64,000 bases of DNA from Bradyrhizobium sp. cir1 (GTDB lineage Bacteria; Pseudomonadota; Alphaproteobacteria; Rhizobiales; Xanthobacteraceae): the NCBI RefSeq assembly GCF_014198245.1, contig NZ_JACIHE010000005.1:248001-312000 (forward strand), written 5' to 3'. The position numbers and the translations under genes are program-made. Shown piece by piece: positions 54,139 to 62,775 of the stretch; the stretch's first letter is position 1; every line of letters starts with the position of its first letter. Below the pieces are notes generated by a model. That model made no database searches and was not told the origin of the DNA. It saw only the letters and a list, made by a program, of their open reading frames with translations.

Positions 54139-54984
54139 TTAAGCCACAGTATCTGGCACAGCGAAGCCAAAAACATCGAAAGCAAAATGCTTTAGAATGG
54201 TGAGATCGGTGTGCGTCCAATAGGTGCAATAGCCTGGGTTTGGGTTCGGCGCTGCGAAAACATAGGTCCGATCCTGACATTCAAACAACTTTGACTCTCC
54301 GTCATCGCTGTTCGATGCATGAAGTACTCGTCCGATGTCGCCGCGGGAAGGCTCGCCGCTGCCGGACGGAATGGAAAACAAAGCCTTACTGACAGGTTTT
54401 AAGGCGGGATAGATCGACTGGATGTCTAGCTGGCGTCGCTGATCAGCCGCGGCAATTAGTTGCTTGTTCGTCTTATGCGGCGGAAACCACAGCGTTACCG
54501 ACATTCCTTCCAGCACCAATGCATCCAGTAACGGTTTAAAATCTAAATCGCCAGTCAGCAGGGTCGCGTGTTGCATGTTGCGCCGAAACGAATGTGTCAG
54601 CATATCGACTGCTATCATAACGTCGACTTTCTTCTGCTCCTGTTTACGAGCAGATGGGCTCTTTCGAGTGTCGCCCTCGTAGACATGGAAGCGATCAAGG
54701 GATCCTAGTTGATCATGAAATGAAATCGCCGCGTCCCGCCTAATGCTGAAATCCTCGTCTGTTTCGCCACTGCGTTTCGCGGGGAGAGCGTCATAGTAGA
54801 AGACTTTATCGTAACCACCGGTCAAGCGATCGTAATCTACACGCAGAACCTGGCCCGGAGCATATCGCTTTCCGATCTCCTCGATGGTCGTCCTGAGACA
54901 TGCACCATCAATGAACAGATACTTTGTCACGGGCTGAATCGCCTTTCGCTGAGAACTTGAAGCGCCTAAACGGCCAAAATTCAT
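54139..54984 (-). CDS. NYN domain (PIN-like, LabA/DUF88) protein
   Basis: A 281-residue protein. The NYN fold is shown by KYLFIDGACLRTTIEEIGKR (first Asp), EQKKVDVMIAVDMLTHSFRR (central Asp residues) and HATLLTGDLDFKPLLDALVL (the DxD/GD.DF motif), all near residues 20-190. A C-terminal 80-residue part (ECQDRTYVFAAPNPNPGYCT and WTHTDLTILKHFAF) is unfamiliar. NYN proteins are often metal-dependent RNases. ATG 54984 is used; GTG 54930 is an alternative start closer to the domain. AT-richer than the backbone; the coupled partner gene lies beyond the MITE. Confidence 0.82.
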   Translation of the reverse strand: MNFGRLGASSSQRKAIQPVTKYLFIDGACLRTTIEEIGKRYAPGQVLRVDYDRLTGGYDKVFYYDALPAKRSGETDEDFSIRRDAAISFHDQLGSLDRFHVYEGDTRKSPSARKQEQKKVDVMIAVDMLTHSFRRNMQHATLLTGDLDFKPLLDALVLEGMSVTLWFPPHKTNKQLIAAADQRRQLDIQSIYPALKPVSKALFSIPSGSGEPSRGDIGRVLHASNSDDGESKLFECQDRTYVFAAPNPNPGYCTYWTHTDLTILKHFAFDVFGFAVPDTVA

Positions 54985-55226
54985 ACTGTGCGCTCACGAA
55001 TAGGTTTGCGCCCGAGAGCAAAGCACGGCACGGGCCATGGCTCGGCGCTGGCCGCGCCGGTACGATCAAAATATTACTCTATTTCGCTTGTTGATTCCCT
55101 CAAAAGATAAGGGGGAAAAGAACTTCCGCACCCTGTAATGGCCGCGAGTTCGGCGTCTAGCCCCTTGAGCCCCACCCCGATTCGTGCGACCTCCGCCCCA
55201 GCAAAACCCCTCATTTCGAGCCCTTG
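54985..55226. other. Gap between NYN gene and purD
   Basis: About 240 bases. AT-rich near 55065-55120 (AAAATATTACTCTATTTCGC), returning to backbone composition before purD. No gene or repeat seen; this is the right edge of the atypical island. Confidence 0.45.
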
Positions 55227-56510
55227 ATGCACATTCTCCTGCTCGGTTCCGGCGGCCGCGAACATGCTCTGGCATGGAAAATCGCGGCCTCCCCCCTGGT
55301 CACGAAATTCTGGTGCGCGCCCGGCAATGCCGGCATCGCGCGCGAGGCGGAGTGCGTGGCGCTCGACATCGCCGACCATGCCGCCGTGATCGACTTCTGC
55401 AAGAAGAATGCAGTCGAGCTCGTCGTGGTCGGCCCGGAAACGCCGCTGGCGGCCGGCATCGTCGACGATCTCGCCGCCGCCGGCATCAAGGCGTTCGGGC
55501 CGAGCAGGATCCCGGCCCAGCTCGAAAGCTCCAAGGGGTTCACCAAAGCGCTGTGCACCGAGTTCGGCATTCCGACCGGCGCCTACAAGCGCTTCACCAA
55601 CCCCGATGACGCGCGCGCCTATGTCCAGAGCCAGGGCGCGCCGATCGTCGTGAAGGCCGACGGCCTCGCCGCCGGCAAGGGCGTCGTCGTCGCCAAGACC
55701 GTGCGCGAGGCGGAAGACGCCATCGCCATGATGTTCGAGGGCGCCTTTGGCGAGGCCGGCGCTGAAGTTGTGATCGAGGAGTTCTTGCCGGGCCGCGAGA
55801 TCAGCTTCTTCGCGCTGTGCGACGGCGAGACCGCGATCCCGCTGGCGTCCGCGCAGGACCACAAGCGCGTGTTCGACCACGACGTCGGCCCGAACACCGG
55901 CGGCATGGGCGCCTATTCTCCGACGCCGCTGGTCACGCCCGCGATCCACGACGCGATCATGGCCAAGATCATCCTGCCGACGGTATCAGGCATGAAGCAG
56001 CGCGGCACGCCGTTCCGCGGTATCCTTTACGCCGGCATCATGCTGACGACGCAGGGTCCAAAGCTGTTCGAGTTCAACGTCCGTTTCGGCGATCCCGAGT
56101 GCCAGGTGCTGATGCTGCGCATGATGTCGGACATCGTGCCGGCGTTCCTCGCCGCCTGCGACGGGCAGCTGAAGAATTTCGACCTGCGCTGGCACCCGGA
56201 GTCCGCGCTCACCGTGGTGATGGCGGCGAAAGGCTATCCGGGCGACTACCAGAAGGGCACGCGCATCGAGGGGCTTGATGACGCTGCCAGGGTCGACACC
56301 GTCGAGATCTTCCACGCCGGCACGGTGGCGAAGGATGGCGCCATCCTCGCCAATGGCGGCCGCGTGCTCAATGTCTGCGCGCTGGGCAAGACCGTGACCG
56401 AGGCGCAGGCGCGCGCCTACCAGGCCGTCGACCGCATCAACTGGCCGGAAGGCTTCTGCCGCCGCGACATCGGCTGGCAGGCGGTGGAGGCGGAGAAGGC
56501 CAAGAACTAG
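55227..56510 (+). CDS. purD: Phosphoribosylamine-glycine ligase PurD
   Basis: A 427-residue ATP-grasp enzyme. It starts with [20 protein letters not shown], holds [20 protein letters not shown] and [20 protein letters not shown], and the ATP-grasp core [37 protein letters not shown], and [20 protein letters not shown]. It makes glycinamide ribonucleotide in de novo purine synthesis. ATG 55227 is chosen; a TTG three bases earlier is also in frame. In many relatives it is beside xseA; here the island at 49.2-55.1 kb separates the two. Confidence 0.96.
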   Translation: MHILLLGSGGREHALAWKIAASPLVTKFWCAPGNAGIAREAECVALDIADHAAVIDFCKKNAVELVVVGPETPLAAGIVDDLAAAGIKAFGPSRIPAQLESSKGFTKALCTEFGIPTGAYKRFTNPDDARAYVQSQGAPIVVKADGLAAGKGVVVAKTVREAEDAIAMMFEGAFGEAGAEVVIEEFLPGREISFFALCDGETAIPLASAQDHKRVFDHDVGPNTGGMGAYSPTPLVTPAIHDAIMAKIILPTVSGMKQRGTPFRGILYAGIMLTTQGPKLFEFNVRFGDPECQVLMLRMMSDIVPAFLAACDGQLKNFDLRWHPESALTVVMAAKGYPGDYQKGTRIEGLDDAARVDTVEIFHAGTVAKDGAILANGGRVLNVCALGKTVTEAQARAYQAVDRINWPEGFCRRDIGWQAVEAEKAKN

Positions 56511-56512
56511 CT

Positions 56513-56552
56513 CGTCATTCCGGACGGCGCGTGAAACGCGCCGATCCGGAAT
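56513..56552. repeat. Single-hairpin repeat after purD, CGTCATTCCGGA family
   Basis: CATTCCGGA ... TCCGGAAT with an inner GGCGCG TGAAA CGCGCC stem, 4 bases after the purD stop. A short relative of the 51132 element and a likely terminator. Confidence 0.65.
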
Positions 56553-56642
56553 CTCGAGGTTTTGGCGCCTTCGCGCCGCCACACCGACATTCCAGAAATA
56601 CGTAATCGGCTGTTGGGCTTGGCAGCCCCGCTGATAATACCG

Positions 56643-56665
56643 CTACTGTGCATGGGGTTGTTTTC
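56643..56665. repeat. 23-bp dispersed repeat, copy 2
   Basis: Identical over 23 bases to 2085-2107 (CTACTGTGCATGGGGTTG to TTTTC), here 52 bases upstream of the dehalogenase ATG. The downstream flank (CATTTTTTGTTGGGG) also resembles the first copy's flank. Confidence 0.75.
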
Positions 56666-56716
56666 GACATTTTTTGTTGGGGCCTCTCGCGACTGACCAG
56701 ATAAGGATGCAGAAAG

Positions 56717-57619
56717 ATGTCCGATCTCGCCGACCTCTATCCGGGCTTCTCCTCGGAATGGATCAACACCTCCTTCGGCCGCATCTTCGCCCGCGTCGGT
56801 GGCGAGGGGCCGCCGCTGCTGCTGCTGCATGGCTTCTCCGAGACCCATGTGATGTGGCACCGCGTGGCACCTGAGCTTGCCGACAAGTTCACGCTAATCA
56901 TCGCCGACCTGCCGGGCTATGGCTGGTCCGACATGCCCGAGAGCGATGCGCTGCACATGCCCTACAGCAAGCGCGCGATGGCCAAGGCCATGGTCGAGGC
57001 GATGGAGCGGCTCGGCCACGTGCACTTCGCGCTCGCCGGCCACGACCGCGGCGGCCGTGTGTCGTATCGGTTGGCGCTCGACCATCCAGGCCGGCTGTCG
57101 AAACTCGCCGTGCTCGATATCCTGCCGACCTATAATTACTGGGAGCGGATGAACCGCGCCTACGCGCTGAAGATCTATCACTGGACCTTCCTCGCCCAGC
57201 CCGCGCCGCTGCCGGAGACGCTGATCTCCGGCAATGGCGAGTTCTTCCTGCGCTTCAAGATGGCGAGCCAGACCAAATCGAAGACGCTCGATGCCATCGA
57301 CAAGCGCGCGCTCGAACACTACATCGCCCCGTTCCGCGATCCCGCCCGCGTGCACGCGATGTGCGAGGATTACCGCGCCGGCGCCTATTTCGACTACGAC
57401 CTCGACAAGGCCGATTTCGAGGCCGGCAAGAAGATCACGGTGCCGATGCTGGCGCTGTGGGGCAATGCCGGCGTGGCCCAGGCCGCCGCGACGCCGCTCG
57501 ACACGTGGAAGCAATGGGCGACCAACGTGGACGGCATGCCCGTGGATTCGGGGCACTTCCTGACCGAGGAGAATCCTGACGTCACCGCGAAGGCGCTGCG
57601 CGAGTTCTTCTTGGCTTGA
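56717..57619 (+). CDS. Haloacetate (fluoroacetate) dehalogenase
   Basis: A 300-residue alpha/beta hydrolase closely resembling fluoroacetate dehalogenase RPA1163 of Rhodopseudomonas palustris as I know it. Residue numbers agree: nucleophile Asp110 in [12 protein letters not shown] with Arg111 and Arg114, Asp134, halide-pocket His155-Trp156 (KIYHWTF), Tyr219 in CEDYRAGAY, and the catalytic His280 in DSGHFL. It should hydrolyse haloacetates, likely including fluoroacetate, to glycolate. AAGGA lies 11 bases upstream of ATG 56717. Stand-alone gene. Confidence 0.92.
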   Translation: MSDLADLYPGFSSEWINTSFGRIFARVGGEGPPLLLLHGFSETHVMWHRVAPELADKFTLIIADLPGYGWSDMPESDALHMPYSKRAMAKAMVEAMERLGHVHFALAGHDRGGRVSYRLALDHPGRLSKLAVLDILPTYNYWERMNRAYALKIYHWTFLAQPAPLPETLISGNGEFFLRFKMASQTKSKTLDAIDKRALEHYIAPFRDPARVHAMCEDYRAGAYFDYDLDKADFEAGKKITVPMLALWGNAGVAQAAATPLDTWKQWATNVDGMPVDSGHFLTEENPDVTAKALREFFLA

Positions 57620-57644
57620 GGCCGCTACGCGCCAAACATTCAAC

Positions 57645-57747
57645 TGTCATCGCCCGGCTCGACCGGGCGATCCAGTACGCCGAGACGGTTGTGATTGAAT
57701 CAAAGGCCGCGGCGTACTGGATGGCCCGGTCAAGCCGGGGCATGACA
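57645..57747. repeat. BIME-like palindromic repeat, family A, copy 4 (inverted)
   Basis: TGTCATCGCCCGGCTCGACC(GGGCGATCCAGTACG) opens and CGTACTGGATGGCCCGGTCA(AGCCGGGGCATGACA) closes. It occupies the gap between the convergent dehalogenase and tadA. Confidence 0.85.
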
Positions 57748-57764
57748 GCGGAGTACGGGGGCAA

Positions 57765-58223
57765 TCAGCGCCGCTCCCGAAAGAACTCCTTGAGCAGCCG
57801 CGCCGCCTCGCTCTCGCCGACGCCGGAATAGACGTCCGGCGCATGATGGCAGGTCGGCGAGGCAAAGAAGCGCACGCCGGATTCCACCGCGCCGCCCTTG
57901 GGATCCGCGGCGCCGTAATAGAGCCGGCGGACCCTTGCAAAAGAGATCGCGCCCGCACACATGGTGCAGGGCTCCAGCGTCACGTAGAGGTCGCAGTCGA
58001 CCAGGCGCTCGCTGCCGATCTTTTTCGCCGCCTCGCGCAGCGCGACGATCTCGGCATGGGCGGTGGGGTCATGGTCGGTCAGCGTCCGGTTCGCCGCGGT
58101 GGCGACGACCTCGTTATTGCGGACCACCACGCATCCGATCGGAACTTCGCCCGCTTTTCCGGCATTTTCGGCCGTCAGAAGCGCCAAATCCATGAAAGAG
58201 GGGGCTTTCAAGCCTCGTATCAT
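57765..58223 (-). CDS. tadA: tRNA-specific adenosine deaminase TadA
   Basis: A 152-residue zinc deaminase. HAEIVAL holds His56 and the catalytic Glu58, PCTMCAGAI holds Cys86 and Cys89. GEVPIGCVVVRNNEVVATAA and ARVRRLYYGAADPKGGAVES complete the TadA signature. It converts A34 to inosine in tRNA-Arg(ACG). ATG 58223 is used; ATG at residue 11 would remove a short leader and remains possible. Divergent from the pseudouridine synthase gene. Confidence 0.92.
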   Translation of the reverse strand: MIRGLKAPSFMDLALLTAENAGKAGEVPIGCVVVRNNEVVATAANRTLTDHDPTAHAEIVALREAAKKIGSERLVDCDLYVTLEPCTMCAGAISFARVRRLYYGAADPKGGAVESGVRFFASPTCHHAPDVYSGVGESEAARLLKEFFRERR

Positions 58224-58343
58224 CGCCAGAAACCTGCTAGTAGCTCCGCCTTCAGCAAGAGTGAATACCGGTTTTGCCTGAGCATGCGGCTCGGAACGAG
58301 CGCGCGCAATGCTCCCGCGCCGCCCCCTTAAGTGAGATTATTC

Positions 58344-60293
58344 ATGCCTCGCGACAGCGACAAAGACAACGATTCCCGCGGCCGGCGAGGCCCGGCCAAA
58401 GGCCGTAGCGGCAAGCCGCGTGGCCCCGACAAGAAGTTCGCCAAGCGCGGATTTGAGGGCAAGGGCGACCGCGACAGCCGGCCGCCCCGCGGCGACCGCG
58501 AAGGCCGTCCGTTCCGCCGCCGCGAGGAGGGCGATGCCCCGCGCCGCGATTTTTCCGACCGTCCGCGCTTCAAGCGCGACGACCGCGGCGCCGAGGAGCG
58601 CAGCTTCAAGCCACGCGGCGACCGTCCATTCAAGCCGCGCGGCGATCGTCCGAAATTCGATCGTGACGAGCGCGCGCCGCGCGGCGAGCGCTCCGAGCGC
58701 CGGTTCGAGGACCGCAAGTTTTCGCGCGGTAGCTCGGATCGACCGCGCAAGGATTTCGGCCGAGACCGTGACTTCCGAGATGGCAACAGCGACTCGGGGG
58801 ATCGTAAGCGCAGCTTTGGGGACCGTCCGCGCGATCGCGGCGAGCGGAGCGATTCAAAGCCGTGGCAGAAGCGTGACGATCGTCCGCGCGGTGACCGCCC
58901 GCGCAAGAGCTTCGACAAGGACTTTGGCGGCCGCGATCGCGGCGAAGAAAAGCCCTGGCGTCAGCGCGACGAGCGCCGCGAGGGCGGCCGCGGCGAAGAC
59001 CGTCCGCGCTTCTCGCGTTCGCGCGACGATCGCGCATCCGGCGATCGTCCGTTCCGCGAGCGGCCGAAATTCGATCGGCCTCGTGACCGTGACAGCGAAC
59101 GTGGTGACCGTCCCAAATTCGATCGCCCGCGCCAGCGCCCGGAGGGCCGCATGGACTGGCAGGAGCATCCGCGTAGCGAAGGCCGTTTTCGCGATCGTCC
59201 GCGCCGCGACAATGAGGACGACAGCCGGATCTTCGAGAAGCGCCCCGCCTTCGGCGGCCGCGGCGCCTATCGCGAGCGCGATCGTGATTTCGACCGGCGG
59301 CCGCGCCGGGAGGAAGAGCCGAAGCCGAAGAAGGCCGGCGAGCGCATCGCCAAGGCACTGGCGCGTGCAGGCCTCGCCTCGCGCCGCGATGCCGAGGAGA
59401 TGGTCACGCAGGGCCGTGTCACCGTCAACGGCCGCATCATCAATTCGCCCGCGCTCGACGTCACGAAGAACGACGTCGTTCTGGTCGACGGCAAGCCGTT
59501 GCCGGAGCGCGAGCGCACGCGGCTGTTCCTCTATCACAAGCCGCGCGGGCTGATGACCACGCATGACGATCCGGAAGGCCGTCCGACCGTGTTCGACAAT
59601 CTGCCCGAAGGCCTGCCACGCCTGATCAGCGTCGGCCGGCTCGATTTCAACACCGAGGGCCTGTTGCTGCTCACCAATGACGGCGGCCTCGCGCGCACGC
59701 TCGAGCTGCCCGACACCGGCTGGCTGCGCCGCTACCGCGTTCGCGCCCATGGCGACGTCACGCAGGCGCAGCTCGACGAGCTCAAGAGCGGCATCGAGAT
59801 CGAGGGCGTCAAATACGGTCCGATCGAGGCGACGCTCGAGCGTGACCAGGGCGCCAATGTCTGGCTGGTGTTCGCGATCCGCGAAGGCAAGAACCGCGAG
59901 GTCCGCAACGTCTGCGCCCATCTCGGGCTCGAGGTGAACCGGCTGATCCGCGTCTCCTACGGCCCGTTCCAGCTCGGTGAGATCCCCGAAGGCCAGGTCG
60001 AGGAGATCAAGTCGCGCGTGCTGCGCGAGCAGCTCGGCGACAAGGTGATCGAGAAATCGGGCGCCGAGTTCGACGTGCCGTCGAAATCCGCCGGGCGTGG
60101 TGACGATGCGCCGATGAAGCCGATGAAGCGCGCCGTCATCAACGACCGCAAGGGCCGCCGCGTGCTGGTGCAGCGCACCGGCAGCGAGGAGGCGCGCGAG
60201 CGCAACGAGATGGAGGCGAACGGCTACGGCCCGCCGCGCCGTCCCAAGCGCGGCTATCACGGCAAGCGCGACCTGACGCCGCGGGAGGACTAG
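58344..60293 (+). CDS. rRNA pseudouridine synthase (RluB/RsuA family) with long Arg/Asp-rich N-terminal extension
   Basis: A 649-residue protein. Residues 1 to about 328 are an extreme low-complexity region of Arg, Asp, Gly, Pro, Lys with repeated units such as KPRGDRPKFDRD and RPKFDRPR. From about residue 332 follows an S4 RNA-binding domain (ERIAKALARAGLASRRDAEE) and the catalytic domain, with GRLDFNTEGLLLLTNDG (catalytic Asp434), YRVRAHGDVTQAQLDELKSG and EGKNREVRNVCAHLGLEVNR. Members form pseudouridine in 23S or 16S rRNA. A 2-bp gap leads to rsmD, so the two rRNA genes form an operon. ATG 58344 is preferred to the frame start at 58332. Confidence 0.9.
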   Translation: MPRDSDKDNDSRGRRGPAKGRSGKPRGPDKKFAKRGFEGKGDRDSRPPRGDREGRPFRRREEGDAPRRDFSDRPRFKRDDRGAEERSFKPRGDRPFKPRGDRPKFDRDERAPRGERSERRFEDRKFSRGSSDRPRKDFGRDRDFRDGNSDSGDRKRSFGDRPRDRGERSDSKPWQKRDDRPRGDRPRKSFDKDFGGRDRGEEKPWRQRDERREGGRGEDRPRFSRSRDDRASGDRPFRERPKFDRPRDRDSERGDRPKFDRPRQRPEGRMDWQEHPRSEGRFRDRPRRDNEDDSRIFEKRPAFGGRGAYRERDRDFDRRPRREEEPKPKKAGERIAKALARAGLASRRDAEEMVTQGRVTVNGRIINSPALDVTKNDVVLVDGKPLPERERTRLFLYHKPRGLMTTHDDPEGRPTVFDNLPEGLPRLISVGRLDFNTEGLLLLTNDGGLARTLELPDTGWLRRYRVRAHGDVTQAQLDELKSGIEIEGVKYGPIEATLERDQGANVWLVFAIREGKNREVRNVCAHLGLEVNRLIRVSYGPFQLGEIPEGQVEEIKSRVLREQLGDKVIEKSGAEFDVPSKSAGRGDDAPMKPMKRAVINDRKGRRVLVQRTGSEEARERNEMEANGYGPPRRPKRGYHGKRDLTPRED

Positions 60294-60295
60294 CT

Positions 60296-60850
60296 TTGCG
60301 CGTCGTCGGCGGCAGGTTGAAGGGGCGCAATCTCGCCTCACCGTCCTCGCGCGACATCCGTCCGACGGCGGACCGGTTGCGCGAGTCCGTGTTCAACATC
60401 CTCGTGCACGCCTATGACGATCCGATTGCGGATGCGCGCGTGCTCGATCTCTTCGCCGGCACCGGCGCGCTCGGCATCGAAGCGGCCTCGCGCGGCGCGA
60501 AGTTCACGCTGTTCGTGGACAACGGTGCGGAAGCGCGTGCGCTGCTGCGGAACAACGTCGAGTCGCTCGGCCTTGGCGGCGTCACAAAAGTCTATCGCCG
60601 CGATGCGATCGATCTCGGGCCTGCGCATCCCGTCGAGCCGTTTTCGCTGGTGTTCCTCGATCCGCCCTATGGCAAGGGTTTTGCGGAGAAGGCGCTGGCC
60701 TCCTTGCGCGATGGCGGCTGGCTGATGCCGGGCGCGCTGCTGGTGGTGGAAGAGGCCAAGGCCGCGCAGTTCGTGACGCCGGAGGGATTCGAGGAGCTGG
60801 AGCGGCGGGCTTATGACGACACGGAGTTCGTGTTTTTGAGGAAGCCGTAG
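60296..60850 (+). CDS. rsmD: 16S rRNA (guanine966-N2)-methyltransferase RsmD
   Basis: A 184-residue Rossmann methyltransferase. MRVVGGRLKGRNLASPSSRD and RPTADRLRESVFNILVHAYD are the RsmD N-terminus, VLDLFAGTGALGIEAASRGA the SAM loop, and LVFLDPPYGKGF the catalytic (D/N)PPY motif. The start is TTG 60296, 2 bp after the pseudouridine synthase stop. It methylates G966 of 16S rRNA. Confidence 0.94.
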   Translation: MRVVGGRLKGRNLASPSSRDIRPTADRLRESVFNILVHAYDDPIADARVLDLFAGTGALGIEAASRGAKFTLFVDNGAEARALLRNNVESLGLGGVTKVYRRDAIDLGPAHPVEPFSLVFLDPPYGKGFAEKALASLRDGGWLMPGALLVVEEAKAAQFVTPEGFEELERRAYDDTEFVFLRKP

Positions 60851-60864
60851 CTTCGCATTCAGTG

Positions 60865-60954
60865 CGTAGGGTGGGTTAGCCGAAGGCCTAACCCACCACT
60901 TCTGTCTCCGCGGAAGAAGAAGAGGTGGGTTACGCTTCGCTAACCCACCCTACG
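60865..60954. repeat. Palindromic repeat, GTAGGGTGGGTTAG family, copy 2
   Basis: CGTAGGGTGGGTTAGC (60865-60880) and its mirror GCTAACCCACCCTACG ending 60954; an inner AGGCCTAACCCACC/GGTGGGTTACGCT pair. Lies between the convergent ends of rsmD and mutL. Confidence 0.88.
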
Positions 60955-60960
60955 GCGCCG

Positions 60961-62775
60961 TCACCGCCGCCCGAACAGCTTCTCCACGTCCGACAGCTTC
61001 AATTCCACATAAGTCGGCCGACCGTGATTGCACTGGCCGGAGTTTGGCGTCTCCTCCATCTCGCGGAGCAGCGCGTTCATCTCTTCGGGCCGCAGCCGTC
61101 GTCCGGCGCGCACCGAGCCGTGGCAGGCCATGGTGGCAGCGACGTGCATCAGGCGGCGTTCGAGAGGCAGCGCCTCGTCCCACTCGGCCATGTGCTCGGA
61201 GAGATCGCGCAAGAGCCCGCCCGCGTTGGTCTTGCCGAGCAGCGACGGCGTCTCGCGCACCGCGACCGCGCCGGGGCCGAAGGACTCGATGGCGAGACCG
61301 AACGAAGCCAGCTCCTCGCTGCGCTCGAGCAGGCGCTCGACCGTGGCCTCGTCCATCTCGACGATCTCGGGGATCAAAAGGATCTGCCGCTGCACGCCGT
61401 TTGCGGCCAGCGAGGCCTTCAGCCGCTCATAGACGATGCGCTCATGCGCGGCGTGCTGGTCGACGATGATCAGGCCGTCGCGGGTCTGCGAGACGATGTA
61501 GGTCTCGTGGATCTGCGTGCGCGCCGCGCCGAGCGGGCGGTCGACGAGGTCGCCAACAGGCTGGGTTTCGATCCGCACGTCCGCGCTGGGCGCGCCGACA
61601 TCGAAGGCGGCCTGCGCGCGCTCGGCGAAAGCGGGCGCGGCGGAGCCTTCGAATGACGGCATCGGCGCCCCCGGGGCGGATGGCGAGGCCCGCCAGTCCC
61701 AGCTTGCCGGGCGGGGCGGCGTGAACGCGGGCCGGAACGAGGATAGTGCGCTCTCGCCGCTGTTGGCGGCGGTGCGGCGGCCCTCGCGTGCGAGCGCTTC
61801 CTTCAATCCGTGCACAATCAGCGCGCGGACGAGGCCGGCATTGCGGAAGCGCACCTCGGTCTTGGCCGGATGCACGTTGGCGTCGACCTCGCGCGGGTCG
61901 AGCGTCACGAACAGCGCCAGCACCGGATGGCGGTCGCGCGGCAGATAGTCGGAATAGGCCGCGCGCACGGCCCCCAGGATCAGCTTGTCGCGCACCGGCC
62001 GGCCGTTGACGAAGAGATATTGCCCGAGCGCGTTGGCCTTGGTCAGCGCGGGAGCCGCGGCATAGCCGGCGACGACGACGCCCTCGCGCTCGGCATGGAC
62101 CTCGATGGCGTGGCTGCGGAATTCCGCGCCGAGAATATCGCCGAGCCGCGTCAGGCGTCCGGCCGCGCCAGGCAGGGCGGCCGCCCAGGTCACCGGCGCG
62201 CGCTCCTCGCCGGCGAGCGTGAAGGCGACGTCGGGCCGTGCCATGGCGAGGCGCCGCACCACCTCGCGGATCGCTTCCGCTTCGGTGCGGTCGGTCTTCA
62301 GGAATTTCAGCCGCGCCGGCGTCGCATAGAAGAGGTCATTGACCTCGACCCGCGTGCCGTGCGCCAGCGCGGCCGGCATGATCTCGGACTTCTCGCCGCC
62401 CTCGACGTTGAGCGCCCAGGCGTGCGGCTCGCTGGCATGGCGCGTCGTGATCGACAGACGCGCGACCGAGCCGATCGAGGGCAGCGCCTCGCCGCGGAAC
62501 CCGAGGGTGCGGATCTGCAGCAAATCCTCGTCGTCGAGTTTTGACGTCGCATGGCGCTCGACGGCGAGCGACAGGTCCCTCGCGGTCATGCCGCTGCCGT
62601 CGTCGGTGATGCCGATCCGCCGCCGCCCGCCGCCATCCGTGAAGACGTCGATCCGGCTCGCGCCGGCATCGATGGCGTTCTCGACCAGCTCCTTGACCAC
62701 GCTCGCGGGCCGCTCGACCACCTCGCCGGCGGCGATGCGGTTGACGACCTGTTCTGGAAGCTGGCGGACGGGCAT
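60961..62775 (-). CDS. mutL: DNA mismatch repair protein MutL (endonuclease type)
   Basis: A 604-residue MutL. The GHKL ATPase has KELVENAIDAGASRIDVFTD (motif I), DDGSGM (II) and TLGFRGEALPSIGSVARLSI (III). The C-terminal domain contains VDQHAAHERIVYE, the endonuclease motif, and the late ACHGSVRAG and CNHGRP elements that bind the metal, so this is the nicking type used where MutH is absent. MPVRQLPEQVVNRIAAGEVV is the expected beginning. A Pro/Ser/Ala-rich linker joins the domains. Confidence 0.95.
   Translation of the reverse strand: MPVRQLPEQVVNRIAAGEVVERPASVVKELVENAIDAGASRIDVFTDGGGRRRIGITDDGSGMTARDLSLAVERHATSKLDDEDLLQIRTLGFRGEALPSIGSVARLSITTRHASEPHAWALNVEGGEKSEIMPAALAHGTRVEVNDLFYATPARLKFLKTDRTEAEAIREVVRRLAMARPDVAFTLAGEERAPVTWAAALPGAAGRLTRLGDILGAEFRSHAIEVHAEREGVVVAGYAAAPALTKANALGQYLFVNGRPVRDKLILGAVRAAYSDYLPRDRHPVLALFVTLDPREVDANVHPAKTEVRFRNAGLVRALIVHGLKEALAREGRRTAANSGESALSSFRPAFTPPRPASWDWRASPSAPGAPMPSFEGSAAPAFAERAQAAFDVGAPSADVRIETQPVGDLVDRPLGAARTQIHETYIVSQTRDGLIIVDQHAAHERIVYERLKASLAANGVQRQILLIPEIVEMDEATVERLLERSEELASFGLAIESFGPGAVAVRETPSLLGKTNAGGLLRDLSEHMAEWDEALPLERRLMHVAATMACHGSVRAGRRLRPEEMNALLREMEETPNSGQCNHGRPTYVELKLSDVEKLFGRR

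Noticed and set aside
53807..54280. 157-residue minus-strand frame spanning the MITE
   Set aside because: Its first part is an out-of-frame reading of the NYN gene and its middle is the repeat; only the last 50 residues may be real coding sequence, listed as a fragment.
51900..55130. Prophage or integrative element reading of the island
   Set aside because: No integrase, transposase, phage structural gene or attachment-site duplication is visible, so only an atypical island is claimed.
58854..60341. 495-codon minus-strand open frame opposite the pseudouridine synthase
   Set aside because: Shadow of the Arg/Asp-rich gene; Ala/Leu-rich product without domain.
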